Program-made: the position numbers and the translations under genes | Part shown: positions 34,013 through 39,966 of the stretch, one piece after another | Layout of the letters: the number at the start of each line of letters is the position of its first letter | Position numbering within the stretch: the stretch's first letter is position 1 | Virus record (IMG/VR): IMGVR_UViG_3300043395_000503 | Location: 1-45,680 of that record | Origin: a virus | Reading direction: 5' to 3' (one strand) | Length of the DNA stretch: 45,680 bases | The notes under the pieces: model-generated | Told to the model about the DNA's origin: nothing | The model's database searches: none | The model's input: the letters and a program-made list of their open reading frames with translations, nothing else

Positions 34013-34581
34013 CAATAGTTCCGAAAGAAGAATGTGTACCCACCATGTTCAATGGTGATAAAGTCATACCTGAGTTGATGATCCCAGACTGCTTGCCAAT
34101 CAATAGCGTGATAGACAAGAGAGTCTTGAATAGACTCCAACTCATTCACATACTCTTCAGCAAAGTGACGCTCTGCCCAATACTCATCGTTGTATGAGTA
34201 GAAAGCATCCTCAAAAGAAGAGACAGTCTCGATACCAACGTCATCAAGTAGTTCAATGAATTCAATGAACTCCTCATGATCCCACTTCTCTGTGTAGGAT
34301 TGTTGGTCTAAGTAATCGTACAAAGCTTTCTGATCCTCAGGCAGGTCTTCATACTCATTGTCTTGAACATCACTGCAAGTTACAGGTGTAACTCCACGTG
34401 CATTTAGTAGTTCAGTGTAGAAGTCAACATAACGTGCTTTGCCATTGTCATAGACATAGCCTGCATCCAGGATCATCTGAGTGCGTGTTAGCTCACCCCT
34501 ATTGATGAGTTCCTTGCGTTCATCAACGTAATTAACGAGCGCTTGGCCTGTGAGTGTGAAAGGGATTGCGGTGGTTGTCAT
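34012..34581 (-). CDS. Early protein with cyAbrB-like N-terminus and ArdA-like C-terminus
   Basis: 189 residues from the ATG at 34581; a longer frame to 34641 lies inside the upstream gene. Residues about 7-65 (FTLTGQALVNYVDERKELIN, LTRTQMILDAGYVYDNGKAR, YVDFYTELLNARGV) follow the pattern of the cyanobacterial AbrB regulators (LTGxALL..V.E...GY....RV..xDFYxALLxAKG). The acidic C-terminal half (SFEDAFYSYNDEYWAERHFA, EEYVNELE, IDWQAVWDHQL, HGGYTFFF) follows ArdA antirestriction proteins, which mimic DNA and block type I restriction. An early antirestriction or anti-regulator role is likely. Both matches are by eye. Confidence 0.6.
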   Translation of the reverse strand: MTTTAIPFTLTGQALVNYVDERKELINRGELTRTQMILDAGYVYDNGKARYVDFYTELLNARGVTPVTCSDVQDNEYEDLPEDQKALYDYLDQQSYTEKWDHEEFIEFIELLDDVGIETVSSFEDAFYSYNDEYWAERHFAEEYVNELESIQDSLVYHAIDWQAVWDHQLRYDFITIEHGGYTFFFRNY

Positions 34582-34582
34582 G

Positions 34583-34729
34583 TCAGTTTGCAGAAACAAT
34601 GTCGATGTACGCATGTGGATACATTGTCCAATACGCTTCAATCAATTCCTCAGCATCAGAATAGGTAGGTACATTGTCTAGGTATTCCCAGTTACCTTCC
34701 TCATTCATGCGTGCGATGTAATACATCAT
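34583..34729 (-). CDS. 48-residue early protein
   Basis: MMYYIARMNEEGNWEYLDNV PTYSDAEELIEAYWTMYPHA YIDIVSAN. Its start overlaps the previous stop (ATGA) and its stop is next to the following ATG. It is acidic and aromatic-rich. No family recognised. Confidence 0.7.
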   Translation of the reverse strand: MMYYIARMNEEGNWEYLDNVPTYSDAEELIEAYWTMYPHAYIDIVSAN

Positions 34730-34959
34730 GCAAACTCCATGTCTTGGTCAGCCATCTCATCCCTCATTGCTTGATTGAATAGCTCAGGACAAATACCCTC
34801 ACTGAGTAGCATCCTTGCTGCATTGCGTGCTACTACATAGTCACCATAACCATGAAGATCTTCCTTGGTTATCACTTCATCAGCATCACAACGATTGAAT
34901 GATACGATGTTGTTAGCAGCAGTGAAGTCAAGACGCTTGGCTTTCTTTTTCTTAGACAT
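34726..34959 (-). CDS. 77-residue early protein
   Basis: MSKKKKAKRLDFTAANNIVS FNRCDADEVITKEDLHGYGD YVVARNAARMLLSEG and onward. A Lys-rich start is followed by an acidic body. The ATG at 34959 overlaps the upstream stop (TGATG). Function unknown. Confidence 0.7.
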   Translation of the reverse strand: MSKKKKAKRLDFTAANNIVSFNRCDADEVITKEDLHGYGDYVVARNAARMLLSEGICPELFNQAMRDEMADQDMEFA

Positions 34960-35240
34960 CAAACAAACTCCATAGCAGGTAACGTTTGGATAGCAACACT
35001 GTCTTGCATGAATGCGTCCTTGTACTTACGCGCAACATACAACACATCATCTAAGTAATCAGTACACACTGAGACACACTTAGTGTCCTCGTGCTCTGAT
35101 TTCCATACACCATCAACACTGGAGATAGTGTATCCATCAAACACAGTATCCAATACATTGATGAACTGTTCCCAGTCACGATTGGTTACTATGTCACCAT
35201 TGGGTATGTTCCTACCCATGAATAGTTGATAGGTGTTCAT
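34959..35240 (-). CDS. 93-residue early protein resembling DUF3574
   Basis: MNTYQLFMGRNIPNGDIVTN RDWEQFINVLDTVFDGYTIS SVDGVWKSEHEDTKCVSV follows the pattern of DUF3574-type proteins (LFxGRxxPxGxxVxxxxWxxFxxxxxxxFxxGyTxxxxxGxW). The biochemical role of that family is not established. It is coupled to both neighbours by overlaps. The match is by eye only. Confidence 0.7.
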   Translation of the reverse strand: MNTYQLFMGRNIPNGDIVTNRDWEQFINVLDTVFDGYTISSVDGVWKSEHEDTKCVSVCTDYLDDVLYVARKYKDAFMQDSVAIQTLPAMEFV

Positions 35241-35473
35241 CAGTTCTCCTTGATGTAGTTATCCAGGTAATCCTCAATCTCACTGTTGTTGGTGATGTAA
35301 TCCTCAACATCAGCTAGTTCATAGAACAAGTCACCATCGCGATCACCGAATGGATCGATCAATGCATAGGCATACATGTCAGCATCTTCGTCATCAACTT
35401 GGATGAGGTCATAGCTGGTGCATTCACGTACCGCTGCTTGCAGTACCTCAAATGGAAGGGTGGATGTTGTCAT
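35240..35473 (-). CDS. 77-residue acidic early protein
   Basis: A very acidic protein (MTTSTLPFEVLQAAVRECTS, VDDEDADMYAYALIDPFGDR, DGDLFYELADVEDYI, SEIEDYLDNYI). A clear AAGGAG ribosome site precedes the ATG at 35473. Such acidic early proteins are often DNA mimics or inhibitors of host proteins, but nothing specific is recognised. Confidence 0.72.
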   Translation of the reverse strand: MTTSTLPFEVLQAAVRECTSYDLIQVDDEDADMYAYALIDPFGDRDGDLFYELADVEDYITNNSEIEDYLDNYIKEN

Positions 35474-35484
35474 TATTATCTCCT

Positions 35485-35501
35485 TGTGTACAGGTTAATC
35501 A
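35485..35501 (-). repeat. TGATYAACCTGTACACA element, copy 1 (at a stop codon)
   Basis: On the minus strand TGATTAACCTGTACACA begins with the stop codon of the 49-residue gene. A copy with one change, TGATCAACCTGTACACA, begins with the stop codon of the 247-residue gene (41831-41847). The inner ACCTGTACAC is one base from the ACCTGTCCAC decamer of the early region. Confidence 0.6.
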
Positions 35502-35648
35502 GAACTGAATCTCTTCAGTCGTTGGTTCTACCTTGGTAGATTTGGTGAAGCTATCGACAATCATGTCGAGTACAGCAAGCAACTCATTGCCAGTTGTAGC
35601 ACGACCAATCATCCCAGTAGCAATCTTGCGGTCAAGAGTGATAGACAT
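35499..35648 (-). CDS. 49-residue first early protein
   Basis: The ATG at 35648 opens MSITLDRKIATGMIGRATTG NELLAVLDMIVDSFTKSTKV EPTTEEIQF. The Ile/Leu helix (NELLAVLDMIVDSF) resembles short conserved proteins seen in cyanophage genomes. It is the first gene after the early promoter, preceded by a leader of roughly 540 bases. No cysteine or membrane segment. Function unknown. Confidence 0.7.
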   Translation of the reverse strand: MSITLDRKIATGMIGRATTGNELLAVLDMIVDSFTKSTKVEPTTEEIQF

Positions 35649-36196
35649 AAGTAATTACAGAATCACAGAGTACAGCACACTCTTGGAGGGTATGCTGTAG
35701 AAAGTGAACTGTGCCATGATCTAATTTGTAAAGCGCATGTGGCTCTGCGCTGTAACCTCACTCGTATAGCCAGGTCGGGTTGCAACCTATAGCTATTCGC
35801 GGGATCGCTCGCTCCGCTAGTTCCGTCTTGTGACGAGTGCTTGTATTGAGTTGTCGAGGTTAGAGAGTGAGGAGCAGGTGACCCGTCCCCCACCGATGAA
35901 CCTACAATACCACAGTGGACAGGATGTGTCAAGCCCCAGAACCCAGTGGAACCATGTAGGCCACTAACTGACCCTATCAGCGTTGCTTATGACAGCCTAC
36001 TGGTGTGGACAGGTGCTATTGTTTATAACGTGTAGTCGTGATTGGTGTCTGTAAGCGTCTGTGAGAGGCGATGAGTGTGAATGGTGTCAGTGTACCTGAT
36101 AACAATTAGAGGGGCGTTGTAGAGGCTTACAGCGTGGTCTGGTGATGATATTGTGTCAATGCGTTAACGGATAAGGCTATCGCTACAGATGGCGAC
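35649..36196 (-). other. Long non-coding leader of the early operon; possible genome terminus region
   Basis: No credible ORF occupies this stretch. It contains short hairpins: TACAGCA/TGCTGTA at 35671-35699 and AGCGC/GCGCT near 35738-35757. It also holds two GTGGACAGG words (35915, 36005) and ATAACAATTA at 36099-36108, repeated at 36225-36234. It is the only large gap between the last late gene (thyX) and the first early gene. T7-like cyanophages have direct terminal repeats, so the physical genome ends probably map here, but a circularised assembly would hide the repeat. Confidence 0.5.
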
Positions 36197-36225
36197 ATAT
36201 TAATGCTAATGAGAAGCATTCTCAA
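36197..36225 (-). promoter_or_regulatory. Sigma70-type early promoter
   Basis: On the minus strand a -35 TTGAGA (36220-36225) and a -10 TAATAT (36197-36202) are separated by exactly 17 bp. It faces the early operon, with transcription expected to begin near 36190. Host RNA polymerase must transcribe the early genes of a T7-like phage, and this is the best match in the gap. A perfect palindrome overlaps the -35 box. Confidence 0.7.
36210..36224. promoter_or_regulatory. 15-bp palindromic operator candidate at the early promoter
   Basis: TGAGAAGCATTCTCA is a perfect dyad (TGAGAA-N3-TTCTCA) covering the -35 box and part of the spacer. The heptamer TTCTCAA recurs at 36381-36387, just before the -35 of the divergent RHH gene promoter. 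This arrangement suits a small dimeric repressor such as the RHH protein encoded next door. Confidence 0.55.
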
Positions 36226-36282
36226 TAACAATTAAACAGCGCGACTGCAGCGTTATACTATGGTTCAGTGGGATACAATAAG

Positions 36283-36303
36283 CGCTAGATTGCATATCTA
36301 GCG
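36283..36303. other. Perfect 8-bp hairpin in the divergent intergenic region
   Basis: CGCTAGAT and ATCTAGCG flank the loop TGCAT. No U-tract follows on either strand, so it is not a typical terminator. It lies between the two divergent promoters and could be a cruciform or a protein site. Confidence 0.5.
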
Positions 36304-36391
36304 TGCCAAAAAGCCTCCATCCTCGCTTAATTGATACCCCGGCATGGGGGTAAAAACGTCCATCCCCCCGCGTATAAGGCTTCTCAAATTT

Positions 36392-36420
36392 CTGTCAAAA
36401 TTTACTGATGGTGATATGCT
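36392..36420 (+). promoter_or_regulatory. Plus-strand promoter for the RHH gene
   Basis: CTGTCA (36392-36397), a 17-bp spacer, then TATGCT (36415-36420) preceded by TGA, giving an extended -10 (TGATATGCT). Four of six bases match in each box. It points at the RHH gene, whose start would be about 30-55 bases downstream of the expected start site. Confidence 0.5.
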
Positions 36421-36454
36421 GTGGTGGGCCAGCGTAGTTGCAGCTACCTGACCC

Positions 36455-36688
36455 GTGACCAGTCCAACCGTGATTGAACTGATGACTTCATTTTCACGAC
36501 AACCAAGCTATCGGCAAGGTTTGTCTCCGTTTACAACACCATTAACACGCAAACCAAGTCGTGTAACCATCACAGTCCCATGGGCACTACGACAACAACT
36601 TGATAACAGGAGTGTCCTAGAAGGAAGAAGCCTTAGCAACCTGATCGCCTACCTCCTAGAGGAAAGCCTATCCACTAGGGCGTGCTAA
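36455..36688 (+). CDS. Ribbon-helix-helix (CopG/Arc-type) DNA-binding protein, candidate repressor
   Basis: The only convincing plus-strand gene: 77 residues from a GTG at 36455, or 68 from an ATG at 36482. Residues 36-73 are a classic RHH domain: strand SRVTITVP, helix WALRQQLDNRSVLEGR, then SLSNLIAYLLEESL. It resembles small RHH proteins of cyanobacteria. RHH proteins bind DNA as dimers on short palindromes. The gene is divergent from the early promoter, which carries a palindrome, and convergent with thyX (6-bp gap). I infer a repressor, possibly of lysogeny; the family is seen, the role is inference. Confidence 0.75.
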   Translation: MTSPTVIELMTSFSRQPSYRQGLSPFTTPLTRKPSRVTITVPWALRQQLDNRSVLEGRSLSNLIAYLLEESLSTRAC

Positions 36689-36694
36689 CGCACA

Positions 36695-37336
36695 CTAAAA
36701 CTCCTTCGACCACATAGCATCAGACACTGCAGGCAAGTGTAGGTACAGTAAATCCTGCACTTGTCCTGCTATCTGTGCGTGTTCCCGTTGAGTCCCATTA
36801 GAAGTACGTAGGTCACAGTAATGCAACCAAGATCTAACAGTACCGTTCATGTACAACTTAGTTGGTGCTGCCATTGGTAACACCTCTCTTGCACACTCCT
36901 TAGCTACCCCAGCTTCTACCAGCTCTTTATAAAGACCATAACAATCTGAGTAAAGACTACCAATCCTGAACTGGAAGTGTTTCTTCAACACCTCATCTAG
37001 GTCATCAATACTATTCTGTCTATTCTTGGTATCTTGTCTCCTAAGTTGCGGTATGGAAGCTTGCTTCTCTACCTTGGCATACCGTTGACTAAACTCTTGA
37101 AAGCTAAAGCTTCTATGCCGAAGGAGCTGTGCTGCAATACTACGTGTAGTCTCAATACAAACACACATATTCACCATCTCAAAAGGAGACCAGTGTTGAT
37201 GATCTATGAGATATTTAATTAACTTAGCACTTGTCTGAGTGTTGTTTTGATTAGATGGGTTAGATACTCTTGCCATATAGGCAATAAGATCTTCTGCATC
37301 AGGTGTGATGTGTATAAGACTAACTTGGTGGGTCAT
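36695..37336 (-). CDS. thyX: Flavin-dependent thymidylate synthase
   Basis: A 213-residue ThyX with the signature RHRx7S at residues 73-83 (LLRHRSFSFQEFSQRY) and the C-terminal YMNGTVRSWLHYCDLR and QREHAQIA motifs that bind FAD and dUMP. It methylates dUMP to dTMP with methylenetetrahydrofolate, adding dTTP for phage DNA. It is the last gene of the late strand. Its start overlaps the upstream small gene by one base. ThyX occurs in several cyanopodoviruses, while P-SSP7 carries talC near this place. Confidence 0.95.
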   Translation of the reverse strand: MTHQVSLIHITPDAEDLIAYMARVSNPSNQNNTQTSAKLIKYLIDHQHWSPFEMVNMCVCIETTRSIAAQLLRHRSFSFQEFSQRYAKVEKQASIPQLRRQDTKNRQNSIDDLDEVLKKHFQFRIGSLYSDCYGLYKELVEAGVAKECAREVLPMAAPTKLYMNGTVRSWLHYCDLRTSNGTQREHAQIAGQVQDLLYLHLPAVSDAMWSKEF

Positions 37337-37530
37337 TAGTGGTGATCGTTTTGGTAAATAGAGGTAGCTGTAAGGTCATCCCATGCTGTAGGAATAAAAC
37401 GTTTCCTAATATGTGGCGTATATTGAGGATCGTAGTAAGTGTTATCTACTAGTACTTGCTTACGTTCGTTGAATGTCTTAGGATTACGAAATTGACTACG
37501 TATTGGTTGTTTACGATATGTTCTACTCAT
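37336..37530 (-). CDS. 64-residue protein upstream of thyX
   Basis: MSRTYRKQPIRSQFRNPKTF NERKQVLVDNTYYDPQYTPH IRKRFIPTAWDDL is a basic, aromatic-rich small protein. Its stop overlaps the thyX start. It lies at the right end of the late region after terL. Similar small proteins are common in cyanophages; function unknown. Confidence 0.72.
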   Translation of the reverse strand: MSRTYRKQPIRSQFRNPKTFNERKQVLVDNTYYDPQYTPHIRKRFIPTAWDDLTATSIYQNDHH

Positions 37531-37689
37531 AGTTAAGGTGAGGTAGTGACATATTCTCTACTGCCTCCCACGCTTCGCTGTGGTCGAGAGGAGTGGGTCT
37601 CACTGGGAAGAGGAGTTGTAGTAGATGTGCTTACAGAATGAACTAAGAGGGGGGAGATGTGGTCTTTGTTCCCTCACTGTTCATTAGTA

Positions 37690-37846
37690 AAGGAAGGGGA
37701 AGATGATCAAGACAACTTGTTTGTCTTGGAGTCTTCCCCCATCACAGGGGTCCGGTCCACCCTTCCATCCCCCTGTATAGATGTGGGACCGCTCCTAAAC
37801 CCAGTGTGGGCCTGGGTTCACACCCAGGTGGGGACTGGCTTTTTAC
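37690..37846 (+). ncRNA. Candidate plus-strand small RNA with an RNAP-antisense segment
   Basis: The gap between terL and the small gene before thyX shows three parts on the plus strand. First is a strong hairpin: outer stem GGGGAAGA/TCTTCCCC (37696-37703, 37732-37739) and inner stem CAAGACAA/TTGTCTTG (37708-37715, 37721-37728). Next is a linker containing a 20-base word also found in the RNAP gene. Last is a hairpin CCTGGGT/ACCCAGG (37811-37828) inside CCAGT/ACTGG, followed by CTTTTT. This is the layout of a regulatory RNA with a rho-independent end. No convincing promoter is seen, and the hairpins could instead serve the terL mRNA 3' end. Confidence 0.4.
37769..37788 (+). repeat. 20-bp word shared with the RNAP gene
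   Basis: CCCCCTGTATAGATGTGGGA is identical at 30805-30824 inside the RNAP coding sequence, in the same orientation, and similarity continues for a few bases on the right (GGGA, one change, then CGC). On the plus strand it is antisense to RNAP mRNA, and on the minus strand it is a sense copy. Confidence 0.85.
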
Positions 37847-39566
37847 CAGATAAACCTCTTGCTTGTCTTCGCTTGTCTAGGGACATGCCCATGACCAAGT
37901 GATCTGTGGCAGATTGAGGATCGTCTATGAAGGTATCAAGCATGTCTTGCCAGTCCTCCTGCCTTCTAGCCTTGACTGCTTCATAGGCTGAGATAGACAT
38001 AGCATCGGTGAAGTACTTAACACCTTGAGCTAGACTATCTAATCTGTCGTCGTGTTTAACAGCTCCTTTCTCACGACACATTCTGCTCATCTGGTAGAAG
38101 AGCATATAGAGGAGTCGTTCTTCTGGTGGTGCGTCTTTATTGGAACTGTAGTCCCATTCAATGACACCACGATCAACAATAAGCTTATGTTGATTGAGGA
38201 TAGGCTCTAGGGCATCAATGATTCGGTCTTCTTTACGAACATTAGCCCGGACTTCTTCTACGTCTATGGGTTGTTTGGTTTGTTGTAGGTGTTTTTTGAA
38301 CAGTTCTGCGACGATACCATCACCGAAGTTGGTTTCGATAAGGAGTTTAGTAACATTGTACCGCTTACACCCACGAAGGATGTCAAGAAGTGTATTGTCG
38401 CTATAACCATCGCGATACGCTCGTATTTCGTGAACGTAGAGAAACCCATTCTTTTGACTGATGTATGTAGCTGCTGTCTCGTCAGTACCCCTACCTGAAG
38501 GGTCTACTGAGCAGATTGTTTCGATATATGGTCCCCAGTCACCTTGTAATTGCATCGGGGAGTAGAAGTAATCACCCGGTAAGCCAACCGTAGGCAGATC
38601 CTTGAGACAATTACGAGGGTCACTGCACCACACAACAGCATCCGGCGCTTGAGTCGGATTAACGGAGGTAATGATGAGGTCTGAAAACTTAAGCGGGAAC
38701 TTCTCGGCATCACTAAGCGTTGTATCGAGTTGAAACTGCAACATGAAGTTGCTACGACCCATTGCTGCTTCCCGTTCCAACAGGTCATCACTGGTAAAGC
38801 GATCAGGATCTGTAGGTTCCCATTCGTCAACACCCATCTCAATGTCTTCTGAGATCTGAGGGGCTAGAAGACCTTCGTATTGGGAAAGCTTGTCCTTACG
38901 TGGGTAACGGGATGGCCAGACAAATGGACGATAGTTACGTTCTGCTAGCTTTCGGTAGATGGTGAAGGTAGTCTGTGGAGTGCCAAGGTACATAATGCGG
39001 CTGTCCTTCTTCGGTGTGAGGATGGACTCCGCTTCTGTACAGAGCTGAAGGAGCTTCTCTCGCATCATCTCAGTCATGGAGTTACCAGGGACCTCCACGT
39101 CATCAAGAATCATCAGGTCTGCACGAGAACCAGTTAGCTGACCTGTGATACCAACGGACTTAACGGATGGTGCTTGGTGGGGTGAGCAGTTAACGTCAAA
39201 GGAAATACGAGACCATCTAGCTTCATCACTCTTAGGTCTTAGGTGAGCTAGCCATGGCGTCTCAATGATTAGCTTCTGAAGGAAAATCGACATGTTATCT
39301 GCACGCTCTTTAGACGCAGAGATGATCATGATCTTCTTTTCAGGATCATTAAATAGTGTCCACAACACAAACGCACCAGTAATCCAGCTCTTACCGACTC
39401 CTCGGAAAGCTTGAATCTGTAGTCGTTTAGGTCCGTGTTGCAGGTAATCAGCAATGGCGTATTGTGCTCGTGTAGGAGAAGGGAGATCTAGTTGTCCCCA
39501 TAGGGCTTGAAGAAAGATCTTAAAATCGTCTCTAAGGGCTGTTAAAGTATCCATATAGGGAAACAT
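37818..39566 (-). CDS. terL: Large terminase subunit (DNA maturase B), gp19-like
   Basis: A 582-residue packaging motor with an ATPase domain (Walker A AFRGVGKSW at residues 53-61, Walker B LMILDDVE at 151-158) and a C-terminal RNase H-like nuclease (SVDPSGRGTDETA, LIETNFGDG, KHDDRLDSLAQG). It cuts and packages concatemeric DNA through the portal. It is separated from the small terminase by several genes. The stop codon lies inside a strong hairpin (37801-37838). Confidence 0.96.
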   Translation of the reverse strand: MFPYMDTLTALRDDFKIFLQALWGQLDLPSPTRAQYAIADYLQHGPKRLQIQAFRGVGKSWITGAFVLWTLFNDPEKKIMIISASKERADNMSIFLQKLIIETPWLAHLRPKSDEARWSRISFDVNCSPHQAPSVKSVGITGQLTGSRADLMILDDVEVPGNSMTEMMREKLLQLCTEAESILTPKKDSRIMYLGTPQTTFTIYRKLAERNYRPFVWPSRYPRKDKLSQYEGLLAPQISEDIEMGVDEWEPTDPDRFTSDDLLEREAAMGRSNFMLQFQLDTTLSDAEKFPLKFSDLIITSVNPTQAPDAVVWCSDPRNCLKDLPTVGLPGDYFYSPMQLQGDWGPYIETICSVDPSGRGTDETAATYISQKNGFLYVHEIRAYRDGYSDNTLLDILRGCKRYNVTKLLIETNFGDGIVAELFKKHLQQTKQPIDVEEVRANVRKEDRIIDALEPILNQHKLIVDRGVIEWDYSSNKDAPPEERLLYMLFYQMSRMCREKGAVKHDDRLDSLAQGVKYFTDAMSISAYEAVKARRQEDWQDMLDTFIDDPQSATDHLVMGMSLDKRRQARGLSGKKPVPTWV

Positions 39567-39579
39567 ACTAGGGTGGTAA

Positions 39580-39614
39580 GAGAGGCACCTTGTAGGGGCT
39601 TCTAGGCACCTCTC
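39580..39614 (-). other. Imperfect hairpin between the 114-residue gene and terL
   Basis: GAGAGG-(2 mismatches)-CCT pairs with AGG-(2 mismatches)-CCTCTC around a 13-base loop. The same segment also contains a direct repeat of AGGCACCT. No U-run follows, so it is more likely an RNA stability or processing element than a terminator. It lies 14 bp upstream of the terL ATG. Confidence 0.4.
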
Positions 39615-39621
39615 CGTGTGA

Positions 39622-39966
39622 TTAATCAGCCAGCTTTACTCGGGGCTGGTAATAGTTGTTGTAAATCCGTTCAGTCGTACCGATCTTGCTTGTAGTTGCT
39701 TTTAGCTGTGTAAGAGGGTCACCCGGTCTGACACGTGTTGCAGGGTCGTAAGGGACACCCATCAACTTGCCAAAGTTAAGAGCAGCATTCTTGGTTGGTG
39801 TAAACCCATGTGCAGTTTGTGTCCTAGCTATGGGGTTAGTACCACTGATGTACTTAGGGTTGATATACTTCAGGAAATGATCGAGAAGGTTCTGACCCTT
39901 TTCTTGTTTAAGTACAGCTGCAGAAGGGCTACGTGCTGGGTTTACTTTTAAGGAAGGGTTAGCCAT
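39622..39966 (-). CDS. 114-residue protein upstream of terL
   Basis: A basic protein (MANPSLKVNPARSPSAAVLK, LLDHFLKYINPKYISGTNPI, AALNFGKLMGVPYDPATRVR). Its start overlaps the stop of the 606-residue gene (TAATG). Position suggests a packaging or virion role. No known family. Confidence 0.72.
   Translation of the reverse strand: MANPSLKVNPARSPSAAVLKQEKGQNLLDHFLKYINPKYISGTNPIARTQTAHGFTPTKNAALNFGKLMGVPYDPATRVRPGDPLTQLKATTSKIGTTERIYNNYYQPRVKLAD

Noticed and set aside
36135-36160. Second early promoter based on a perfect TTGACA on the minus strand
   Set aside because: No acceptable -10 box lies 16-18 bp downstream. The promoter at 36197-36225 is much better.
36320-36342. TACCCC-GGCATG-GGGGTA hairpin as a terminator
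   Set aside because: The adjacent run is A on the plus strand, and the T-run precedes the stem on the minus strand, so it cannot be an intrinsic terminator in either direction.
37657-37902. 81-codon plus-strand frame after terL
   Set aside because: It overlaps the terL 3' end, has low-complexity hairpin sequence, no ribosome site and no natural protein composition. The strand signal here is better explained by RNA hairpins.
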